DNA of 64,000 nucleotides from Aurantiochytrium sp. KH105 (lineage: Eukaryota > Sar > Bigyra > Thraustochytrida > Thraustochytriidae). Numbering within the stretch: the stretch's first letter is position 1; each line of letters begins with the position of its first letter. Below are positions 19,839 to 30,889 of this stretch, piece by piece. Where the stretch lies: positions 130,603 to 194,602 of the forward strand of contig BGKB01000083.1 of assembly GCA_003116975.1 (NCBI GenBank), written 5' to 3'. The translations under genes and the position numbers were made by a program. Under the pieces are notes generated by a model. The model was not told where the DNA came from and ran no database searches. It worked only from the letters and a program-made list of their open reading frames with translations.

Positions 19839-21385
19839 GCTACTCTCTCTCTCTCTCTTCTCTTCGTCCCACTCCTCTCCTCTTTCTTGTAGACGCGCTG
19901 GTCCTCTCCGTCGCGCTCTGTGCAACTCCAGACGCGGGGCTCGCGGCCCGCCTTGGCGTCTCTTTGCCCGTCTGTCTGTTTATCTGTCTGCCTGCCTGTC
20001 CCTCTTTGCCGTCGTCCGCGCGGCCCAGGTCCTCGTCGACGTAGTAGTAGTAGTATCAGAAGTAGGGGGTCCGTCCGCACACCGCTTCCGCGTACTACAC
20101 CTCGCGCGCGCGAGCTCCAGCCTCCCCTTCCCGCGCGCTCGCTGCCAGCCCCTGCCAGCGCGCCAGCGCGCGCGCGTGCGGCGTGCGGCCGCGCCTCCGC
20201 CTCCCGCGCCGGGCAAGCGAGCCGAGCGGGCGGAGTGGACCCGGCGCTCGAAGCAGGTCTGCTGCCTGCCTGCTGCCTGCCTGCCTGCACGCCGCGGCGG
20301 TATGGTGCACCCGGCCACTGTGAGAGAGCCCCGACGATTGCTAGGTAGGAAGAGGTCAGGGCTGGGCTTTACTGTAGCCGCGGCGAGAGACTTCCTCCGC
20401 CAGGGCCCCGTGCGCAAGCTCCAGCTTCGCGGCCAGCTGCAGCTTCCGCTCCGACGCCGCGCCACACTGCGCGCTGGAGCTGCAGCTGCTGCTGCTCGCG
20501 GCGCCTGCTTTCTTTCTTGCGTGCACGCGCGGCGGGCAGGCCGGGCGAGGCGCGGCCGATCGAATCGATGCGCCATGGCCGCGCTGGGACCGGCCGCGCG
20601 CGGCCTCGAGGAGCCGGCGAGAGCGCCGGCTCTGGCGGCTGGGACGCCCTGCGGCGCGCGCGCGCGGGGCTGGGAGCAGCAGCTGCTGCTGCTGCAGCAG
20701 GGGCGCCGGCATCGTCGTCTTGGTCGCCGTCGTCCATTGTCTCTGCCGCCATCGTCGCGGCCTTGCTCGCGGGGCAGGCAGGCAGGCAGCCAGGCAGGCA
20801 GCCAGGCAGGCAGCCCCCGCCGCGGCTGCGCTGCCGGCCGGCCGGCGAAGGCTCGCCTCGGGGCGGCGGGCGCGCGGGGTCGAGCCGCGCCGGGTCGCGG
20901 AGAGGGAGCAAGCAACTCAAGGGCGGAGGAAGGCGGCCGCTCGCACGGGGACATTGGCGGGGACCCCGGTGTGCGCCGGGGAGGGGTGCGCGCCGGGGGG
21001 GAGCGGGAGAGAGAGCCCGTGGAGGCGTTGTGCTTTGTGGCGTGGTACGACTCGTCCGTCCAGCCCGAGTCTGACTGGAGAGGCGCCGTGAAGCTCCAGA
21101 CTCCTTGTCGCTTCGCCGAGGCGGAGAGAGCGCAGCGGGAGTCATAAACGTGGCGCCGGCAGCAGCAGACGCAGAAACCTCGAGTGGGAGTGGAGGGCTG
21201 GCTTCGTAGGGAGGAGCAGACAGACCGCTGTGCGCGCGGCAATCACGAAGCTCACGGGGGCTCGCGGGCTCGGCAAGCTCGCTCGCGCGAGGACTTGCAT
21301 CCAAACGCGGTTGAACTTCACGACGACGACAACGACGACGACAGCAACCACGACCAGGGCCAAGTCGTCCCCGACACGAACCAGG
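19839..21385. other. Long divergent GC-rich intergenic region
   Basis: About 1.5 kb between the channel (-) and the conserved unknown (+). Long frames on both strands (up to about 460 codons) are mutually overlapping, Arg/Ala/Pro-rich and repetitive, and are treated as effects of GC content. There are (CAGG)n runs at 20768-20815 and 20258-20290, and a (GACGAC)n run at about 21320-21345. No real gene is supported. Confidence 0.5.
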
Positions 21386-22276
21386 ATGACAGAACTGTAC
21401 TCTGAGAAACAGCGGCTGACCGCGGAGGAAGGAGACAAGCTCGCGGGAAAGGTCGACAAGGGAACCTCTTGGGACGGCAGTCTGCCCGAGCGCAGCAAAG
21501 ACGGAACCGTGACTTTCGAGGACGAGCCCGAGTTCCGTCCCAACCTGCTCCCGCACGAGGTGTTGGAGCGCGGTTCCTTTGGTGGATCGTATTTTCGAAA
21601 CATCTCGTCGGGTGTCACCAACGAAACATACAAGGACACGTGGAAAGAGCTGCCGCAGGAATGGCTCAAGGATCTTGATGTGAAGACGCATGTTGCAAAC
21701 ACAACGTACGACGAAAAGGTCAACCGCTACGGCGTAAATTGCGGCGCCAAAGTTGACAAGCACGATGATCCTTTTGGTCTACAGTACTGGGAACAAAAGG
21801 GATGGATCGAACCGCAGGACCCATACGGGTGGTTTTGCTGGTACACGCGCTTCGTACGGGGCAGAAGGTCCCCCGACGACCAGCGCCAGATCTCGCGGTG
21901 GAAAAAGTGCGCAGGACCAACGGGTCGCTGGCGGAACAATCTCATTGGCAAGGTTCTTGCTGCGGACGCTTCCCACGACGATGCCAGCGTCTCTCCTGTC
22001 GTGCGTCAAACCTTGCAGCACTGGGGCTACGAACTCACGGCAACGCACCTCGAGGCAGGGGCCAAGAAGCGCGGCGCAAGTAAGAGTTCGGCGTCGGCCA
22101 AGAGCAAGAATAGCACTACCGATGATGACGCGGCGGTCACGAGCAAAATTGAGCAAGAGCAGGAAGAGCTCGCCAAAAAGAGAGAGGCTTCAAGCAAGAA
22201 TCGAGCTGCTCGTGCCGCGAAACGGCGTAAACAGAAGGAAGCCGACGAAGAAGAAATCGATAGCGACGATGCGTAA
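21386..22276 (+). CDS. Conserved hypothetical protein (PYGWFCWYTRF family)
   Basis: This 296-residue protein starts at ATG 21386 (MTELYSEKQRLTAEEG). The frame is open upstream, but without another ATG. Residues about 35-225 form a compact conserved-looking core: LPHEVLERGSFGGSYFRNI, ELPQEWLKDLD, YGVNCGAKVDKHDDPFGLQY, DPYGWFCWYTRFVRGRR, DDQRQISRWKKCAGPTGRW, and SPVVRQTLQHWGYELT. I associate this aromatic/basic core with an uncharacterised family seen in several eukaryotes but know no function. The C-terminal 70 residues are a Lys/Glu-rich helix with NLS-like KRRKQK. No membrane segment is present. The Trp/Cys/Arg-dense core suggests nucleic-acid or cofactor binding; this is inference only. Confidence 0.75.
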   Translation: MTELYSEKQRLTAEEGDKLAGKVDKGTSWDGSLPERSKDGTVTFEDEPEFRPNLLPHEVLERGSFGGSYFRNISSGVTNETYKDTWKELPQEWLKDLDVKTHVANTTYDEKVNRYGVNCGAKVDKHDDPFGLQYWEQKGWIEPQDPYGWFCWYTRFVRGRRSPDDQRQISRWKKCAGPTGRWRNNLIGKVLAADASHDDASVSPVVRQTLQHWGYELTATHLEAGAKKRGASKSSASAKSKNSTTDDDAAVTSKIEQEQEELAKKREASSKNRAARAAKRRKQKEADEEEIDSDDA

Positions 22277-22724
22277 TTCCATGGTCCGGTAAAATGAAGA
22301 TTCACAAAGTCAAGAAATAGGTATTCTGGTCTCTTCGTTTTCTCCCGTCGCTGACGAGCGAGTAAATTTTCCGGTTAGGGGAAGCAAAAAAGGGTTTAAA
22401 GAAAGAATAGATAAGATTACTCGATGGTTGAAATCCTGAATAAAAGCTTTTGCTAAGAACCGACTCTGGGCTAAAGTTCATTGTCACAAACAAGTTGGGC
22501 AGACCAAACGCCAGGATGTAGCCTTGGGAGACGATTAGACGCTTTGCTCTCATGGAAACGCCCGACCTGGGCACTTCCTTGTGCAAGGTCTCGATTATTG
22601 TCGCAGCTTGCGCCGCATCTCTCTGCCGGGAACGACGACACAAGCTTCTCAGGCGGGTGCTTGCGTCCGGAATCGAGAGCCGACTGGTCTGGGCCCTAGT
22701 TCCTTCGTGTGTTGAATGAAAACA
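22277..22724. other. Convergent 3' intergenic region
   Basis: About 450 bases of lower GC between the conserved unknown (+) and the CD36-like gene (-). AATAAAAG near 22439 could serve as a poly(A) signal. No gene was seen. Confidence 0.45.
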
Positions 22725-24521
22725 CTAGTCCTGCGTCGTGGCTGAAGTTGCAAACACAGGAACAAAGTGATGCTCATGAAAGTAGTGAATTCTGACCGCA
22801 TTGAGCAAAGGAAATGCAAATGCAATAGAGAGGATCGTACCAACCACATAAATACCTTCCCGAATGTCATGTGCAATGTAGAGCATCCTGAACTCAGAAA
22901 CGCCTTCGTTGGTGATTTCCGAAACCTGATCGAACCAGCCGATAGGGACATAGGTTCCGTCGCGCACGTGTGGAAACCATACGTCGCGGTGGTGAGGCCA
23001 TTGTACGCGGCGAATCTGACCTACCACTTGCGCGCGCACGTGCTCGACCATCGTCTGTCCGAGAATCGGCTCAATGTCAATGACCATCGAATGAAGTTCT
23101 CGATCCGGACTCAAACCCTCTACGCCCTCAATAAGGGAGTCATCACCTTCTAAAAAGTGAGGAAGCGATACCTGTAGCGGCGCTCCCTGTTCGAGCATGG
23201 ACAGATTGCCCAGAAAGCCACGAGGGCCAAATTGGTAGTAGCGCGCGTTGGCGGGGCGCTCGGTGGCGTTCATGAAAAGCTCAGGAACTGGACGATACCT
23301 GTACATTTGGATGCCCTTGTAAACAACGGCCTCGGCGTCCTGGCAGTAAAACTTGAGCGCGCGCGAGATGAGATCGTTGAAGATGATGACCGTCTCGTCC
23401 GGATGCAAGCCCGGCGCAAATTGCTCGCCAACTGTGCCCCACACGCGGTTTGCATCGCGATCCCACACGCCGTTGACGATTTCGGTCGACCAGATCGGCA
23501 CCTTTTTCGCCTTTTTAGTGGCGCAGCAAGGGTAGGTGGGGGTGGAGCACTCGTGACCGCCTGGTAGGGGATTCGTGCCAAAGGGACACTCAATGGCAAC
23601 TTCTTGCATGCCTTGAAACGTTTCGAGCTGGTACACCTCGCTCTCGTTGCGCGCGCCAACGCGCATGATCGTCTTTTGCAAAAAGTGGGGATCCTTGTCT
23701 TGCGTCACGTTCGAATACAAGCCTGGAAATTCAATGGGGATCTCGCCGAAGACCCAATCCTTGTAGCCTGTGAGTAGCTCGTGCACAGTCTTGCGGGTGA
23801 AAAGACGGTTAAAGTCTGTCTTGTATATGGTGTGCGACGTGACTTCGTACCACCAGAACTTGCCGAGGACAGCCTCCATGGCCAAGAAGAGAATATTGAG
23901 CGTCGTAATCTCGATCTTGTCCGTGTCAAAGCGGCCGCCCGTTCGAAGCATCGTTTCCACAGGGTCGAACACGTAGTACGAGTGCTCTCGGTAGGCGAGA
24001 GTGTCTGCGCTGGCGTTCCACTCAAAGTCTGAGCGGATCTGATACGTGGTGTAGATCCAGGGCCCAAGTTCCTCAAGATGTGGTTTCTCGCCTTGCAAGA
24101 CACCATGAGGATTGGTAATGTTAAAGAGATAGAACTCCATGTAGGTGTTTCCAGTCCTGGAGCGGTTTCTAAACTGCTCAAAGCCATCGGCTTTTTCCGA
24201 ATCGATGACGACATTTCCACGGATCCCATCGTGCACGAGACCGGTAATGAAGGTCGGCAAGCCCGCCACCAGAGCTATGGAGACCAAAAGGCCTAGACTC
24301 GCGCATAACAAGCATCGTCGTGATCTGTGTTGATTCCAGGCCCTGGACGCCACCACGCTCGGATCTCCAGCTTCCTCGGGTCCAAGGGGATCTACAAGGT
24401 CCTCATCTTCGTGGGCTTGATGAAGGTGTTGTCGCTCTAAGGCTGCCTGCTCTTGCTCTTGCTCGTGCTCCTGCGCGAGGAGACCCTCGTTGAGCGTCCT
24501 CGGCGACGTGGTCTCGTCCAT
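22725..24521 (-). CDS. CD36/LIMP-2/SR-B family scavenger receptor-like protein
   Basis: This 598-residue protein starts at ATG 24521 (MDETTSPRTLNEG). It has a cytosolic acidic N-terminus, a first membrane span at about 70-92 (LLCASLGLLVSIALVAGL), a large luminal/extracellular domain and a second span near 565-588 (GIYVVGTILSIAFAFPLL). Family signatures include YMEFYLFNITNPHGVLQGEKP, then LEELGPWIYTTYQIR, and AYREHSYYVFDP. Several N-x-S/T sites and a Cys-containing segment (CSTPTYPCCA) lie in the ectodomain. CD36-type proteins take up lipids or act in lysosomal sorting; a lipid-uptake or endolysosomal role is plausible in an osmotroph. A C-terminal di-leucine or tyrosine sorting motif is not obvious. 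Confidence 0.92.
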   Translation of the reverse strand: MDETTSPRTLNEGLLAQEHEQEQEQAALERQHLHQAHEDEDLVDPLGPEEAGDPSVVASRAWNQHRSRRCLLCASLGLLVSIALVAGLPTFITGLVHDGIRGNVVIDSEKADGFEQFRNRSRTGNTYMEFYLFNITNPHGVLQGEKPHLEELGPWIYTTYQIRSDFEWNASADTLAYREHSYYVFDPVETMLRTGGRFDTDKIEITTLNILFLAMEAVLGKFWWYEVTSHTIYKTDFNRLFTRKTVHELLTGYKDWVFGEIPIEFPGLYSNVTQDKDPHFLQKTIMRVGARNESEVYQLETFQGMQEVAIECPFGTNPLPGGHECSTPTYPCCATKKAKKVPIWSTEIVNGVWDRDANRVWGTVGEQFAPGLHPDETVIIFNDLISRALKFYCQDAEAVVYKGIQMYRYRPVPELFMNATERPANARYYQFGPRGFLGNLSMLEQGAPLQVSLPHFLEGDDSLIEGVEGLSPDRELHSMVIDIEPILGQTMVEHVRAQVVGQIRRVQWPHHRDVWFPHVRDGTYVPIGWFDQVSEITNEGVSEFRMLYIAHDIREGIYVVGTILSIAFAFPLLNAVRIHYFHEHHFVPVFATSATTQD

Positions 24522-27500
24522 GGGTCACGCAAGGCTGGCTTGCTGTCCGCAAGCTATCCGTGTGTTCAAGTTATATCACTTTTGCCTTGGGTCGCGGAGG
24601 CGCGCAGATAGATCGTGGGCGTCACGAGCCGCCCGTCCAGGGCTCGCTCGCTCGCTTGCGCGCTCGTCCGCTCGCCTACTCGCTCGCTCGCTCGCCCGCG
24701 CGTGCGCGCGCTCGCTTGTTCTCTCACGCAATCAAACTTTGAGCTTCTGGCCACTGGGCGGGTGGGGCGGGTTCCAGTTCTGAGCCTCCTTTGCTTTTGC
24801 GCGAGGTTTCGCAAACAGAGCGATCCGCGCGCCTCGCAATCCCTCGACGCTGCTTTCCACCGCGATTCGAGACACTTTTGCTTGGCTCGCCGCGCGGAAA
24901 TCAAAAGGACTCGGAATCATTTTACAGAAACTTTATCCTCTTTTTCAAGCGCAGATGTATCTTGACAAAGAGCTCGATGCTATCTGCTATCTGCTATCTG
25001 CTATCTGCTATCTGCTATCTGCTATCTGCTGCTGCTATCTGCTGCTGCTATCTGCTGCTGCTACTGCCGAGACATGTGCGAGAGTTCTTGTTGAGAAAAA
25101 CTAATTGTTGTAATTTGTTGTTGCCAGTTTGGGGAAAACAACGTGGCCGACATACTCGAATCTAAATGGAGGCACGAGTTCCTTTTGCAGGACCTATGCA
25201 CGCGAAACTTATTGTGATATCTTGGCGCGTTCATTCGTCAAAGCAGATCATTTACTAAAGAAAAAATCTACAGCAGGGTCCAGTTCAGAACGGAAAGACA
25301 AAGACGGAAAAAGTGCGTCATCAAATGGGATGTAAAGTTCTTCGAAGAATGCCGAATTAACGGCGCGAAGTGAAACGAGAATGATCAAACTGGAAAGACA
25401 AAACGCGAACTTGGTTGCAAGGATATCAAAGTCTTTCATGAGACCAACGTGACGGAGTGTCACCACCAACCACGTGACCCCGAGCTGTCAGGTCTTGTAA
25501 AAAAATCGAGCGGATTGAGCGTATCTTTAACTTCTACGATCCCGCTCTGATCAAAAAAGATGAGCATTCATTGCACACGGAACTTCCGACGGACGTTGGA
25601 CAACTTAAACTTCTGGACTGCGCATTGACAGTATACCGCTCCCCCTAATTCCGTAACGATGTTGGACCGAACCTGAATACTACTTCACCATCGGACTTTG
25701 CTGGTTGCCGCTCCTAGCAACTGGATGAACCTTTTGCGCTCAATAAGCCTACGGTCGCAAATAAGAGGATGATCGAACATGACGTTGTCACCATGCTTTG
25801 AAATGCGATGCCCTTTCGTTCGCCATTCTTGGTCCCGCTAATACAATCCGGAGAAACTTTTGGCTGTTCGCAAAGCCCGGGCGGGCCCGCTTGCCTGTCA
25901 GCCTGCGGACCCGTTCCTCACTATTCGTGAGAGCTACCATTTCACCGAAGGCGACCTCGCATTCCCTGCTCTGTGGCTCAGGCACCTCTTTACATTAGTG
26001 TCCCCGAAGATCGCCGAAGACCCCAAATCATGTGTCGAGAAGCCCCGGCCGTTCCTGCGAATCTGCTGCAAATGCAACTTGGAGGCGACAGTGCGAGCGG
26101 AAGGTGGTGGGTGTCCCCGACGCGGTGGCCGGCAAACGCGTAGCGAGCGATCGTGTCGGTTGCTCTCTTGCTTGCTGTCGCACCTCGCTCCTTCTGCCAC
26201 TTTGTGCTGCCCGTACGATGCTCGCTTCCCCCCCTCCCAACAGCAGCTTGAAGCACCCACCTTGAGGCGGACAGTCGACTGACGCAGTGCGTGCGCGATG
26301 CGGACGAGCCTGTCTTGCCTCCGCGATCTGTCGCGCACGAGCGCCGCGCTGGCTGCGGCCTGCACTGCAATGCACTGCACTGCACTGCACCGCACTGCAG
26401 CCAGCCAGCCAGCACCACCACCACCAGCACCGGCCTCGCTGCTCGCTCTCCTTCGATCGCGACGAGCGAGCTCGCTCCCGCCGCCTCGTCAACCATGGCC
26501 AGTCGACGGTCACGGCTCACATCACAGATAGATCATCCTTTGATCGTAGAGCAGCAGCAGCAGCAGCTCATCTTTGCAAATCTCGCGCACGAGGTGGCGG
26601 CCGAGGAAAGCTTCGATCTCGCGGGACCTGCACTGGCTTGCTGGTTTCTGTTGCGAAGAAGAAAGAAGACGAAGACGAAGAAGGAGGAGATGTGCGCGAG
26701 CGATCGTGATGGCCGAGGCGGCCACAGGCGGTGCGCACACGACCAGATCGAGACACGCACGCTGACGCACGCTTGCATGGACGTCCGGCCGGCGTCGTGG
26801 CTGCGCGGTACCGATGGTGACGGCAAACGCCTTGAACGCAATACGCGGGCCGCGCGTCATGAACGAACGAAGACCCGCCACCGACACGAGCGAAAACCTT
26901 CCTTCCTTGCTAGCACGCCTGCGACATGACGCGCGCCGCCGCGGCCGCCCACGGTGTTTGTTTCCGCGTCCGCTCACCGGGATCTCCCGGCCGCCCCGCC
27001 GAGATCTCCCGGCCGCCTCGCGGAGCCTCGGCCGCGCCTGCCTTCGCAGCGCAGGTCGCGGCTGGCCGGCAGGTTTGGTCTGGCCGAGGGGGCCGCGCAG
27101 GGGCGCAGCGGCGGCGAGCGGGGCGGGGCGGGCGGTTTGTCTGTCTGTCGGTCGGTGGGTCGGTCGGCCGTGACGAGGGCGGCACGCGCCGGCGCCGGCA
27201 GCGCGCGGGAAGCCGCAGCCGCCTGTCTGTCAGTTGCAGTTGCCATGGCTGGTTGTCTCTCGTGTGCGGCAGCGGAGCGGCGGTTGATCAGTCGAGGCCG
27301 AATTTGCTCCACTTGCAGGCGCCGCGCGTGCAAGTGCGGCATCCAGGCTCGGCGCCGGGCCTGGCCACCGCCGCTTCTCGTCTCCGCGCGGGGCGGCCGC
27401 ACTAGACGCTGCGGCTGCGCGCGGGCGCGGCTGCTCCGTTCCTGGGGGCGAGCGCGGGCCTGGCAGGCAGGCTTGAAGGCAGGCGGGCGAGAGGCGAGAC

Positions 27501-28179
27501 GGGGCTGGCAGAGCTGTTTGGGGCTTTGAATTTGAATTTGAATTCGAATTCGAATTTGAAATGCGGCCGCGTTTCAAACCTCCAGCTGAGCCGAGCCAGG
27601 TTTGAATTCGAAGCTTGAAAAGCAAAGCAAAGCCCGAAGCGCCCAAGCCCGAAGCGCGTGCGCGGGAATCCGCAGTCGCTGCTGCGCTGCTGCAGCTGGC
27701 CGACCGGCTGGCTGACCGGCGCGGGATAGACAGATAACCCGCTCGTCCGCTCTGCGGGAGGCGCCGCGCTGCTGCTCTCCGGCCCGACCTCGTCGAGGCC
27801 GCGCGAGCCGAGTCGCGGGAGTCGACCAGAAAAGGGGAAAACAACCCGGTCGAAAAGGTGGAAAAAAGGGGGGAAAGCAAAGGAGAAAGGTGAACCGAGG
27901 TGAACGCAAATCAAAAATAAAACAAATAGATAAGCAGGGCAGGCTTGCACCCACTCCCAGCCAGGCGCAGTCTGACTAGAGAGAGCGAGGCGCGCGCGGC
28001 AGAACGCGGACGCGGGCTGGTGCCGCCCGGCGCGTGCGTGCGTGCGTGCGTGCGTGCGGACGGGCGGGCGGGCGGGCGACGGGGCCGACGACGCGGGGGC
28101 AGGCACACTCGGCGGGCGGAGCGGAGAGAGAGAGTAGAAAAGGCCGCCGGCCTTGTTTGGGGGACGGCCGGAGGACAAG
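24522..28179. other. 3.6-kb region without a supportable gene
   Basis: The left part (24.5-25.1 kb) is the CD36-like promoter plus a heptamer microsatellite. From 25.1 to 26.2 kb the sequence is AT-richer with only short frames. From 26.2 to 28.2 kb it is very GC-rich, and long overlapping Arg/Ala/Ser frames occur on both strands with no domain. A (GAATTT)n-like run lies at 27526-27562 and (GTGC)n then (GGGC)n at 28034-28079. The right end is the promoter of the kinase gene. A small or spliced gene could be hidden here, but nothing shows it. Confidence 0.5.
24978..25064. repeat. Heptamer microsatellite (TGCTATC)n with TGC interruptions
   Basis: About eight perfect TGCTATC units followed by compound units carrying two extra TGC triplets. 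It is a simple tandem repeat, not a CRISPR-like array, because there are no spacers. Confidence 0.9.
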
Positions 28180-30696
28180 ATGGACACGGAGGACCTCATC
28201 GCGCTCGGCCCGGGCTCCGACGTGAGCCTGGACGTGCTGCGGCCGCTCGTGGCCAGAGTCAGCGCCGTCCGCAGGGAGCGCGAGGCGAGCGACTCTTGCA
28301 AATCATCGACCATGCTCACCGACATGAACTTCGCCCTGGGACCCGCGCGCGAGAAATTCAGCTCTGGGCTCTGCCAGTGGTACGAGGACGTCGGCATCGC
28401 GCGCCGCGTCAGCATCTCCTCGTGGACATCATGGCGAAATGCAATTTCCGTCAGCATCGAAACCTTTTCAGACCCTTACTGCGCGCAAGTCTCCTCTTCC
28501 TCGGGGACCACCATTGGCCCGTTCACCTCGCGAGTCGAGACCATCACACCGACCTTTAACATTTCAAGCTGGTCCATGAACCTATGCTACACAGACGAAG
28601 ACTCTGCCCTAGAGATGACGCTCGAGCTCAAGCTAGCCGCCATAGAGGGCGGCGCCCACAACTGGGCTCTTTTGCCGCCCGTGGTTCGCATTCAGACAGC
28701 GGCGAGCTCCCTCCAGGTGAGCTCGCGAAGACTGCCAGATGTCAATCTCGAGATGGAACCACCTCGGCGGCTCCGCAATCGTGAATTATCCCCTCTTTTG
28801 TTCGCTTCGGAAGTCGATGATGCTGAGACCGAGTGCGGCATGTTAGACGACCCGAGCCAAATCTCCTACGCACCCATGATCGAAGGAAGCGGAGCCTGTG
28901 CCCGTGTCTACACGCCATATAGTAACGAAACCTTGTATGCGCTTGTCAACTGCGAGACGAGCACGATCCCCGGCGCCACAAACGTTCCAGCAAACATTAC
29001 ATTCTTCTCCGACGAGGACTGTCTCGTTGACTCGGACATCCTCGTGTCGAACGCAACGGAAAATTCTACGAGTCCATGCGACGTCTTTCTCCTCGACGAC
29101 GAAGTCTACGCACAGTTCGTGTGCTCATACGCTATGGACGAAGACGAAATATACGCCAGCCTCAGTAGCAGTGAACCGTCGGCCACACCAAATCCAACAC
29201 CTGCCATAACCTTTCTGGGCAATTCCCCGACGACACCGACGACACCAACAACACCCTCTCCCATCGACGACGCGTCGGGTCCCCCGGGTGCAGTCCTGCC
29301 AGCCACTGTCAGTGTGGCCACCATGCTTGTGATTCTCGCTGGCGTTGCCTACGTCATGGTCACTTCTCGAAAAAGCAAGAAAAAGGTGGACAAAGACGCT
29401 CTCTCGGACGACCTTCAGGATGCCCTCCCCGATGGCTCCAACGTAAAACGCCGCGGGACCCTCAGCGTTCTGGGCACCTCCGTGTCCATGTTTCGCGCCA
29501 CTGTGCTTGGCGCAAGACCGACGTCGGACGCGGAAGACACTGATTTCTACGACGATGACGATGACGATGAATATGCTCCCGAGATTGTTTTGGATGAAAG
29601 CTACGTTATTGCCGACACGAGCCTTGTTCAAGTCGGTGCCGCAATCGACCGGGGTGCATTTGGCCGCGTGTACAAGGGAACGTACCAAGGGTCACCCGTG
29701 GCCATCAAGGATATTAACTGCGGACCTGGAGACAAGCAGGGTGGCCGCGAGGCTTTTGCCAACGAGGTCATTAGCCTTCAAAAGCTTCAGCACCCGAACG
29801 TGGTCCGTCTCTATGGCGTCATGCTCCCGTCCCCCACTGTGCGTCGGCTCGTCCTGGAAAGGGCGCAGTACACGCTGGACGCGGTCTTGCGCCGGCAACC
29901 GGGTTTTCGCAGCAGCGGCATCACCATTGTCACCTTGCTTCAGTGGATGGAGCAGGTGTGTGTGGGCGGGGACTACATGCACAGCAAGGGCATCGTGCAC
30001 ATGGATCTCAAGCCCGAAAACATTCTTGTCGATAGTTCTTGGCACATCAAACTCGCGGACTTTGGGGCTTCTTGTGCGACTTCAGATTTACGTGGCACAA
30101 TCGCGAGCAGCAGCAGCCTTCGTGGTGTGGGCCGCCAAACGGGGTCGGGTCGGTCTCGACAGGCACGAATACTTGCGGGAAGCATTGGGTACATGGCGCC
30201 TGAACGTTGGTCGTCCGGAAGCACGCTGACACCGAGCGTGGATGTATTCTCGTTTGGTATGACGCTCTGGCAGGCGCTGCACCATGCACAGAATGGGCCC
30301 TTTCCGCCAAATTGGACCGCGCCGGTCGCCATTGAAGCCGTGCAGAATGGTTATCGACCCGAATTGCAAGACGAGCTTCCCAACGACCTTGTCGATCTCG
30401 TGGGCGCATGCTGGGACGATGAGGCCGACTCGCGACCGACGTTTGCCGAGGTGCGGTCGACGTTGTCGTCTATGCTTGGGGTGAGAGCAATGGACGTTTC
30501 GGCGTCGAGGGCAGCGCGCAAGGCGTTTGAAGTCGGGCAACAGGTGGCTGTGTGGGATGCGGATGCTATGTGCTTTGTTGGCCATGGCGTAATTACCGAA
30601 TCTCCCCCTGGGGCTGCTTCGCCGTGCGTTGTACAACTTGATGATGGCAGAGAGACGGTCGTGGACCCGACTTCGCTGTTGCAAAGCAATGCGTAA
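28180..30696 (+). CDS. Single-pass membrane protein kinase, TKL-like, non-RD
   Basis: This 838-residue protein starts at ATG 28180 (MDTEDLIALGPGSDV). Residues 50-360 look extracellular, with many Cys, Ser/Thr and N-x-S/T sites and a Thr/Pro stalk (PTTPTTPTTPSP). A membrane span lies at about 371-394 (VSVATMLVILAGVAYVMV), followed by a basic stop-transfer (SRKSKKKVDKD). The kinase domain spans about 480-780: GAFGRVYKG glycine loop, VAIKDIN (K510), HMDLKPENIL (607-616), ADFGAS, and GSIGYMAPERW. The HRD arginine is Met608, a non-RD kinase. Residues 790-838 form a small tail. No signal peptide is visible at the N-terminus, so the true start may be an unseen upstream exon. Ligand and pathway are unknown. 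Confidence 0.88.
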   Translation: MDTEDLIALGPGSDVSLDVLRPLVARVSAVRREREASDSCKSSTMLTDMNFALGPAREKFSSGLCQWYEDVGIARRVSISSWTSWRNAISVSIETFSDPYCAQVSSSSGTTIGPFTSRVETITPTFNISSWSMNLCYTDEDSALEMTLELKLAAIEGGAHNWALLPPVVRIQTAASSLQVSSRRLPDVNLEMEPPRRLRNRELSPLLFASEVDDAETECGMLDDPSQISYAPMIEGSGACARVYTPYSNETLYALVNCETSTIPGATNVPANITFFSDEDCLVDSDILVSNATENSTSPCDVFLLDDEVYAQFVCSYAMDEDEIYASLSSSEPSATPNPTPAITFLGNSPTTPTTPTTPSPIDDASGPPGAVLPATVSVATMLVILAGVAYVMVTSRKSKKKVDKDALSDDLQDALPDGSNVKRRGTLSVLGTSVSMFRATVLGARPTSDAEDTDFYDDDDDDEYAPEIVLDESYVIADTSLVQVGAAIDRGAFGRVYKGTYQGSPVAIKDINCGPGDKQGGREAFANEVISLQKLQHPNVVRLYGVMLPSPTVRRLVLERAQYTLDAVLRRQPGFRSSGITIVTLLQWMEQVCVGGDYMHSKGIVHMDLKPENILVDSSWHIKLADFGASCATSDLRGTIASSSSLRGVGRQTGSGRSRQARILAGSIGYMAPERWSSGSTLTPSVDVFSFGMTLWQALHHAQNGPFPPNWTAPVAIEAVQNGYRPELQDELPNDLVDLVGACWDDEADSRPTFAEVRSTLSSMLGVRAMDVSASRAARKAFEVGQQVAVWDADAMCFVGHGVITESPPGAASPCVVQLDDGRETVVDPTSLLQSNA

Positions 30697-30889
30697 CTCG
30701 TGATTGCTATGTATGTGTACGTTTGTCCGGAAAAGGCTCTGTTTCCCTTTTGAGATTGATCCATCGCTGATAATAGAAAGTCTAGACCAAGGGCAACGAG
30801 GGGAGCGATACGAGGGCGGGCTGAGCCCTCTTGTTTCTGGAAAACAAAACAAAACAAAACTAAAAACAGTATGTGTGTGTACTTTCTAG
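30697..30889. other. Short spacer before the inverted-repeat element
   Basis: The kinase 3' UTR ends in an (AAAAC)n run at about 30841-30862, just before the left end of the transposon. The 4 bases CTAG at 30886-30889 are repeated at the other end of the element. Confidence 0.5.

Noticed and set aside
19837-21763. Long frames of 420-464 codons on both strands
   Set aside because: They overlap each other, are Arg/Ala/Pro-rich and repetitive, have no domain, and cover the promoters of two supported genes.
24978-25064. Regularly repeated units that could suggest an array such as CRISPR
   Set aside because: Units are contiguous 7-mers without spacers; this is a microsatellite in a eukaryotic intergenic region.
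27402-28457. 351-codon minus-strand frame upstream of the kinase
   Set aside because: It overlaps the kinase coding start and is Ser/Arg/Pro low complexity caused by GC content.
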